DNA of 64,000 nt from Brotonthovivens ammoniilytica. Lineage in GTDB: Bacteria; Bacillota; Clostridia; Lachnospirales; Lachnospiraceae. This document shows positions 59,829 through 64,000 of this stretch, piece by piece; the stretch's first letter is position 1; the number at the start of each line of letters is the position of its first letter. The stretch spans positions 372,001 to 436,000 of the forward strand of contig NZ_JAOQJQ010000002.1 in the NCBI RefSeq assembly GCF_025566885.1, given 5' to 3'. The position numbers and the translations under genes were made by a program. The notes below the pieces were generated by a model, which was not told the DNA's origin, did no database searches, and saw only the letters and a list, made by a program, of their open reading frames with translations.

Positions 59829-60062
59829 CCTCCCCCCTTTCTCACACTCTAACCCCTATATATACCGGCTATTAACCTGCTGAAAAAATATACTCTATCT
59901 CCCTTGAGTATATCTATCTCTAATAACATATAGCTGTCTATAAAAGGGTTCGCACATTTGGAGCAAAAGCAAAATGTCTGCTACGATAAAAAGTTCAGCC
60001 AATCGCACCTTTGATGTTTTGACCGGTTTTGATTACGATTAAAGCAGAAAGGAGCGATGGAT
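59829..60062. other. Intergenic stretch after parB with hairpin and possible peptide
   Basis: ATATACTC...GAGTATAT (59888-59913) forms an 8-bp stem. A 22-residue frame from ATG 59974 (MSATIKSSANRTFDVLTGFDYD) with GGAG ten bases upstream could be a leader peptide or remnant. Confidence 0.35.
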
Positions 60063-60767
60063 ATGAAAAACAGGCTGATACCTTGTGTTCTTGCCTGCCT
60101 GATGATTTTCCTCGTAGGTTGTAACGGTAACACAGCCAAAGAAGCTGCACAGGAGATAACGAAAACAGAGACTTCTTTTCCGGCTGGTAATACCGAAACA
60201 GATTCTCAGGAAGAAACGGCAGAAGAACCGGAAAGCACGGCAGTTCAGGAGGAAACACCGATTACGGCAGAAGAAAGCAAATCAACCGCTGAAAGTCAGA
60301 CGGTAGCAACTGTTCAGACAAAACCGGCGGAAGATAAAACGGCTGATACTCCTGCAACCGAAAAGCCAAAGGCAGAGCCACCGAAGCAGACAACCACGCA
60401 GGCTGAACCCGAAAAACAACCGGAACAGCCGAAAGAACAGACAACTGCCGAACAAAAGCCGGTTGAAAAGCCGACTGAAAAGCCGGCAGAACCGAAACCG
60501 ACAGAGCCGCCCAAGCAGACATTCGATGTCAGCCCTTATGTTAGTTACGCAAAAGAGTATGCGGTAAGCATAGGGCTTTCTCTTGACAGCACGGCGACAG
60601 AATGTTGGGACAACCCCATATCCGCAAATCCTAACCGAAGCGGTATCAAGTCTGATATTGAAAGCAGACTGAACCGATACAAGAACAGCGAGGGTTTTAC
60701 CGCTGTGTGGATATGGACAGAAAAGCTATCCGATACGGAGTACAACATCTATATCGGCTACTGCTAA
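60063..60767 (+). CDS. Pro/Glu/Thr-rich surface lipoprotein
   Basis: 234 residues from ATG 60063 (MKNRLIPC), eight bases behind GGAG; an ATG six bases earlier is too close to it. Signal peptide with lipobox FLVGC. Residues about 25-155 are a low-complexity linker of Pro, Lys, Glu, Thr and Gln. The C-terminal domain (about 160-234, VSYAKEYAVSIGLSLDSTATECWDNPI...YNIYIGYC) is compact with two Cys. Anchored outside the membrane with a wall-spanning stalk. Function unknown; surface contact during mating is possible. Confidence 0.7.
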   Translation: MKNRLIPCVLACLMIFLVGCNGNTAKEAAQEITKTETSFPAGNTETDSQEETAEEPESTAVQEETPITAEESKSTAESQTVATVQTKPAEDKTADTPATEKPKAEPPKQTTTQAEPEKQPEQPKEQTTAEQKPVEKPTEKPAEPKPTEPPKQTFDVSPYVSYAKEYAVSIGLSLDSTATECWDNPISANPNRSGIKSDIESRLNRYKNSEGFTAVWIWTEKLSDTEYNIYIGYC

Positions 60768-60788
60768 AACAAAATAATTTTAAGCGGA

Positions 60789-60816
60789 CGCACTGAGTAA
60801 AATCGGTGCGTTTTTG
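60789..60816 (+). terminator. Terminator after the lipoprotein gene
   Basis: CGCACTGA / TCGGTGCG (one G-T pair) with a six-base loop, then TTTTT. It lies 22 bases before the adhesin ATG. Confidence 0.7.
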
Positions 60817-60837
60817 CATTTCAAGGAGGAAAACGCA

Positions 60838-63800
60838 ATGGTTAAAACAAAATTCAAGAAAGCCGTCTCGCTTATGTTGGCGGCGGTTATGAGCCTTACT
60901 GCTTTTATGGGCATTGGGGCAACGACAGCCTTTGCAGCCGTAGGCGAAAAAGCCGATGTGTACCTCGTCGATTATCCCCGAAGCGGAGATACCAATAACA
61001 ACGGCGAATGGGGACACGGCAATCTCAACTATATGAACGGTTGGAAAGGCTTGTCCACGAAATATACGGGACTTCGTGCAATGGGTTCGTATTCGGGCAA
61101 TATCGCCTACTGTATCGAGCCGGGTACAGGTCAGCGGACTGGAGATACTCTCACCGAAAAGGACGAGAACTTCTTCAACAACATCAGTCCGAACGGTACG
61201 ATTTCCGGCGATGATATTCGCCTGCTTATCGGTCGTATCTTGCAGTACGGCTACCGTGGAGGAATTTCGACAAGCTGGAAGTCGCAGAATGAAAGCGACG
61301 CAAACTGTATCGCCCACGCTTATGCCACTCAGATTTTGATTTGGGAAACGATTGTCGGCGAAAGAGACGCAGGCTTTAATCACGTTTCTACCGGCGGGTA
61401 CAATGCCGTGCTTGAATGTGTAAGCTCTGCACACCCTCTCCGCAGTAAAATCTTGTCGTACTACAACAGTATGGTAACAAGCGTTCAGAATCACACCAAA
61501 GTGCCGAGCTTCTGCACAAGGTCAAGCGGTTCTGCAAAGGTAAACGAGCTTGAATGGAACGGAAGCAAGTATGTTGCAACTCTCACCGATACAAACGGTG
61601 TGCTTGGCAACTACAACTTCTCGGCAAACATTGACGGCGTTTCGTTCTCTGTCAGCGGAAACAAATTGACTGTTTCGATGGAGAAAGCTCCGAGCAAGGA
61701 ATTTACCATCACAGCCGCAAAAAAGAACGGTGTCCGCAGAGGTGTTGTCGTATGGTCTGACGGTATCCATCAGAATGGAAACGGCATTCAGGATGTGGTC
61801 ACTTATGCTCAAGAGGTCAGCGACCCTGTCAGCGGCTTTGTCAAAATGAAGGTAAGCTACGGCTCTTGTCAGATTGTAAAGACAAGTGAGGACGGAAAGG
61901 TTGACGGTATTCAGTTTACCATAAGCGGTAACGGTGTCAATCAGACTGTAACAACCGCAAACGGCGGTAAATTCCAACTGGATAACCTTATGCCCGGTGT
62001 TTACACGGTAACAGAACAGTCTATCGACAAATATGTTCCGCAGGAGGTTCACAGAGTAACTGTTGTTGCCGGTCAGGTGGCAAAGGTCAACTTCAATAAT
62101 GTTCTCAAGAGAGGTAATCTTCAGGTTATCAAATCTTCGGAGGATAATCTTGTAGAGGGCGTTACCTTCCACCTTTACGGCACTTCTCTTGCGGGTATTG
62201 CCGTAGATGAATATGCCGTAACAGATAAGAACGGTGTTGCTTCTTTCAATGATGTGCTTATCAGCGGTACTACCCCTTACACTGTTGAAGAAGTAGATAC
62301 GGCTATCCGTTATGTTGTGCCTGCAAATCAGACCGCACCGATTAACTGGAAAGATGTTACAACCCGCAATTTCACGAACATTCTCAAAAAGTTCAGCGTA
62401 ACTGTAACAAAGAGCGACCGTGAGGAAGGAACGCCGCAGGGCGACGCTACCCTTGCCGGAGCAGTTTACGGTATCTATAAAGGCGAAACCCTTGTGGACA
62501 AGTATGTAACGGATAAGAACGGTCAGTTTACCACAAAGGAATATATCTGTGATGACGACTGGACAATCCGTGAAATCACTCCGTCCGAGGGCTATCTGCT
62601 TGATACCACAATCCATAAGGTCGGTGCTGAACCGCAGCTTTATACGGTTGAACACAATCAGACAGCAAATGATGTTACAGAGCAGGTTATGAAAGGTAAT
62701 ATCGCCATCATCAAGCATACCGATAACGGAGAAACACAGATTGAGACACCTGAAAACGGTGCAACCTTTGAAATCTATCTCAAATCTTTCGGCAGCTTTG
62801 ACGCAGCAGAAGAAGATGAAAGAGATGTTATCGTCTGTGATGAAAACGGCTTCGGTCAGACAAAGAATATGCCGTATGGTGTATATACCGTTCATCAGAC
62901 CTCCGGTTGGGAAGGTCGTGAGCTTATGAAAGACTTTGATGTGTTCATTGCTCAGGACGGTCAGACCTACCGCTATCTTATTAACAACGCAAACTTTGAA
63001 AGCTATATCAAGGTTGTCAAGGTGGACGCAGAAAGCGGTAAAAACATTCCGTATGCCGGTGCAGGCTTCAAAATCTTTGACCCTAACGGTAATCAGGTAA
63101 CAATGACCTTTACTTATCCTACTCCGACAACGATTGATACTTTCTACACCGACGCAAACGGACAGCTTGTTACACCGGAGAAACTGGAATACGGCAAGGG
63201 ATATTCTCTTGTGGAAGTTCAGGCTCCTTACGGATATGTGCTTGACAGCTCACCGGTGTACTTTGATGTGGCAGAGGAACATTCTTCCGATGAGGGTGGT
63301 ATTACCGTGATTAAGGTAGATAAGCCTAATATGGCACAGAAAGGTACTGTCAGCATTGAAAAGACCGGCGAGGTATTCTCAGGGGTAAACATCTCCGGAG
63401 AGGAAAATACCGATGTGATTTATCAGCCTGTCTATGAAGTGAAAGGTCTTGCAGGTGCGGTCTATGAGATTACCGCAGCAGAAGATGTTATCACGCCTGA
63501 CGGAACACTCCGTTATGCAAAGGGCGAGGTCGTAGATACTGTTACCACATATGAAAACGGACTTGCAAAGAGTAAGGAGCTTTACCTCGGCAGATATACG
63601 GTAGTTGAAATTACCGCACCGGAGGGTATGGTTATCAACAAGGAAGCACACGAGGTCGAGCTTACCTACGCAGGTCAGGAAGTCGCCGTGACGGAAACTG
63701 CAACCAGCTTCGTAAACGAGAGACAAAAGGTTACGGTAAGTCTTGAAAAGGCAATCGAAAAGAACGACATCTTCAATATCGGCAACGGCGATGAAGTAAA

Positions 63801-64000
63801 AAACATCAGCTTCGGACTTTTTGCCGCCGAGGAACTTGTTTCCGCAAGCGGTACTTCTATCCCGGCAGACGGACTGATTGAGATTATCTCTCTTTCCGAA
63901 AACGGCAAGGCAGTTATCAAAACCGACCTTCCTTTCGGAAGCTACTATGTAAAGGAGCTTGCAACCGATGAGCATTATATCCTTTCCGACAGCAAGTATC
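60838..64000 (+). CDS. Thioester-domain / Cna-B repeat surface adhesin (3' end outside window)
   Basis: Frame open from ATG 60838 (AAGGAGG six to seven bases upstream) to the window edge, at least 1054 residues. Signal peptide ending near AFAA. A thioester domain follows: Cys 92 in AYCIEPG and Gln 165 in ATQILIWET, the pair that forms the internal Cys-Gln bond in TED adhesins. At least seven Cna-B-like repeats start near residues 343, 427, 520, 621, 723, 837 and 964, most with the early Lys and late Glu of isopeptide-bonded folds; the fourth has Gln (YTVHQ) instead of Glu. A sortase signal should lie beyond the window. It probably binds host or partner-cell surfaces. Confidence 0.88.
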   Translation, partial: MVKTKFKKAVSLMLAAVMSLTAFMGIGATTAFAAVGEKADVYLVDYPRSGDTNNNGEWGHGNLNYMNGWKGLSTKYTGLRAMGSYSGNIAYCIEPGTGQRTGDTLTEKDENFFNNISPNGTISGDDIRLLIGRILQYGYRGGISTSWKSQNESDANCIAHAYATQILIWETIVGERDAGFNHVSTGGYNAVLECVSSAHPLRSKILSYYNSMVTSVQNHTKVPSFCTRSSGSAKVNELEWNGSKYVATLTDTNGVLGNYNFSANIDGVSFSVSGNKLTVSMEKAPSKEFTITAAKKNGVRRGVVVWSDGIHQNGNGIQDVVTYAQEVSDPVSGFVKMKVSYGSCQIVKTSEDGKVDGIQFTISGNGVNQTVTTANGGKFQLDNLMPGVYTVTEQSIDKYVPQEVHRVTVVAGQVAKVNFNNVLKRGNLQVIKSSEDNLVEGVTFHLYGTSLAGIAVDEYAVTDKNGVASFNDVLISGTTPYTVEEVDTAIRYVVPANQTAPINWKDVTTRNFTNILKKFSVTVTKSDREEGTPQGDATLAGAVYGIYKGETLVDKYVTDKNGQFTTKEYICDDDWTIREITPSEGYLLDTTIHKVGAEPQLYTVEHNQTANDVTEQVMKGNIAIIKHTDNGETQIETPENGATFEIYLKSFGSFDAAEEDERDVIVCDENGFGQTKNMPYGVYTVHQTSGWEGRELMKDFDVFIAQDGQTYRYLINNANFESYIKVVKVDAESGKNIPYAGAGFKIFDPNGNQVTMTFTYPTPTTIDTFYTDANGQLVTPEKLEYGKGYSLVEVQAPYGYVLDSSPVYFDVAEEHSSDEGGITVIKVDKPNMAQKGTVSIEKTGEVFSGVNISGEENTDVIYQPVYEVKGLAGAVYEITAAEDVITPDGTLRYAKGEVVDTVTTYENGLAKSKELYLGRYTVVEITAPEGMVINKEAHEVELTYAGQEVAVTETATSFVNERQKVTVSLEKAIEKNDIFNIGNGDEVKNISFGLFAAEELVSASGTSIPADGLIEIISLSENGKAVIKTDLPFGSYYVKELATDEHYILSDSKY

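Noticed and set aside
60697..63975. Three long minus-strand frames (60697-61494, 61522-62895, 63379-63975)
   Set aside because: They are shadows of the adhesin gene, whose sense frame shows a signal peptide, thioester residues and Cna-B repeats.

Overview
The window is from a Gram-positive gut-type Firmicute, most likely Lachnospiraceae or another Clostridia. The grounds are strong AGGAGG-type ribosome sites, frequent GTG/TTG starts, CCGG-rich codon use in the conjugation genes, a Tn916/Tn1549-style conjugation backbone, and family content (TnpV, TTRAP, DUF4315, DUF4366, giant helicase-methylase proteins). Species cannot be named from the sequence alone.

Layout. (1) 1-26.7 kb is the right part of an integrative conjugative element (ICE): a VirB4 ATPase, a membrane-anchored cell-wall hydrolase, DUF4315 and DUF4366 accessory proteins, topoisomerase III, a 2744-residue methylase-helicase with a tnpV gene nested out of frame, an adenine methylase, an ArdC/metallopeptidase polyvalent protein, TTRAP, a YodL protein, a GNAT toxin-antitoxin pair, small repressors with visible operators, then an oriT candidate, MobC and a MOBP-type relaxase. 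(2) 26.7-50.0 kb is cargo: three ECF-type uptake modules (S, T and fused double-ATPase subunits), three AraC regulators, two heterodimeric exporter-fold ABC pairs of the YbtPQ/IrtAB type, two near-identical DtxR-like repressors, and a GNAT/membrane protein/methyltransferase operon. Each of the three ECF modules and the GNAT operon has the same palindrome, GTTAG-N6-CTAAC, just before its first gene. I read this as an iron- or metallophore-capture island without its own biosynthesis genes. (3) 50.2-54.4 kb is the ICE regulation and recombination end: repressor, sigma-like factor, HTH protein, excisionase, RHH protein, tyrosine integrase and probable Int arm sites.

(4) 54.5-57.5 kb holds a five-repeat zinc-ribbon protein with a nuclease-like tail, a small protein, and a cation/proton antiporter preceded by what I recognise as a fluoride (crcB-type) riboswitch with an overlapping terminator. 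(5) 57.6-64 kb looks like the left end of a second element of the same class: a structured leader, parA, parB, a lipoprotein and a large thioester-domain/Cna-B adhesin that runs off the window. Thus the right part of one ICE is followed, in the same orientation, by the start of another.

Limits: all family names come from reading the sequences. No database search or folding program was run, and substrates of the transporters are inferred.
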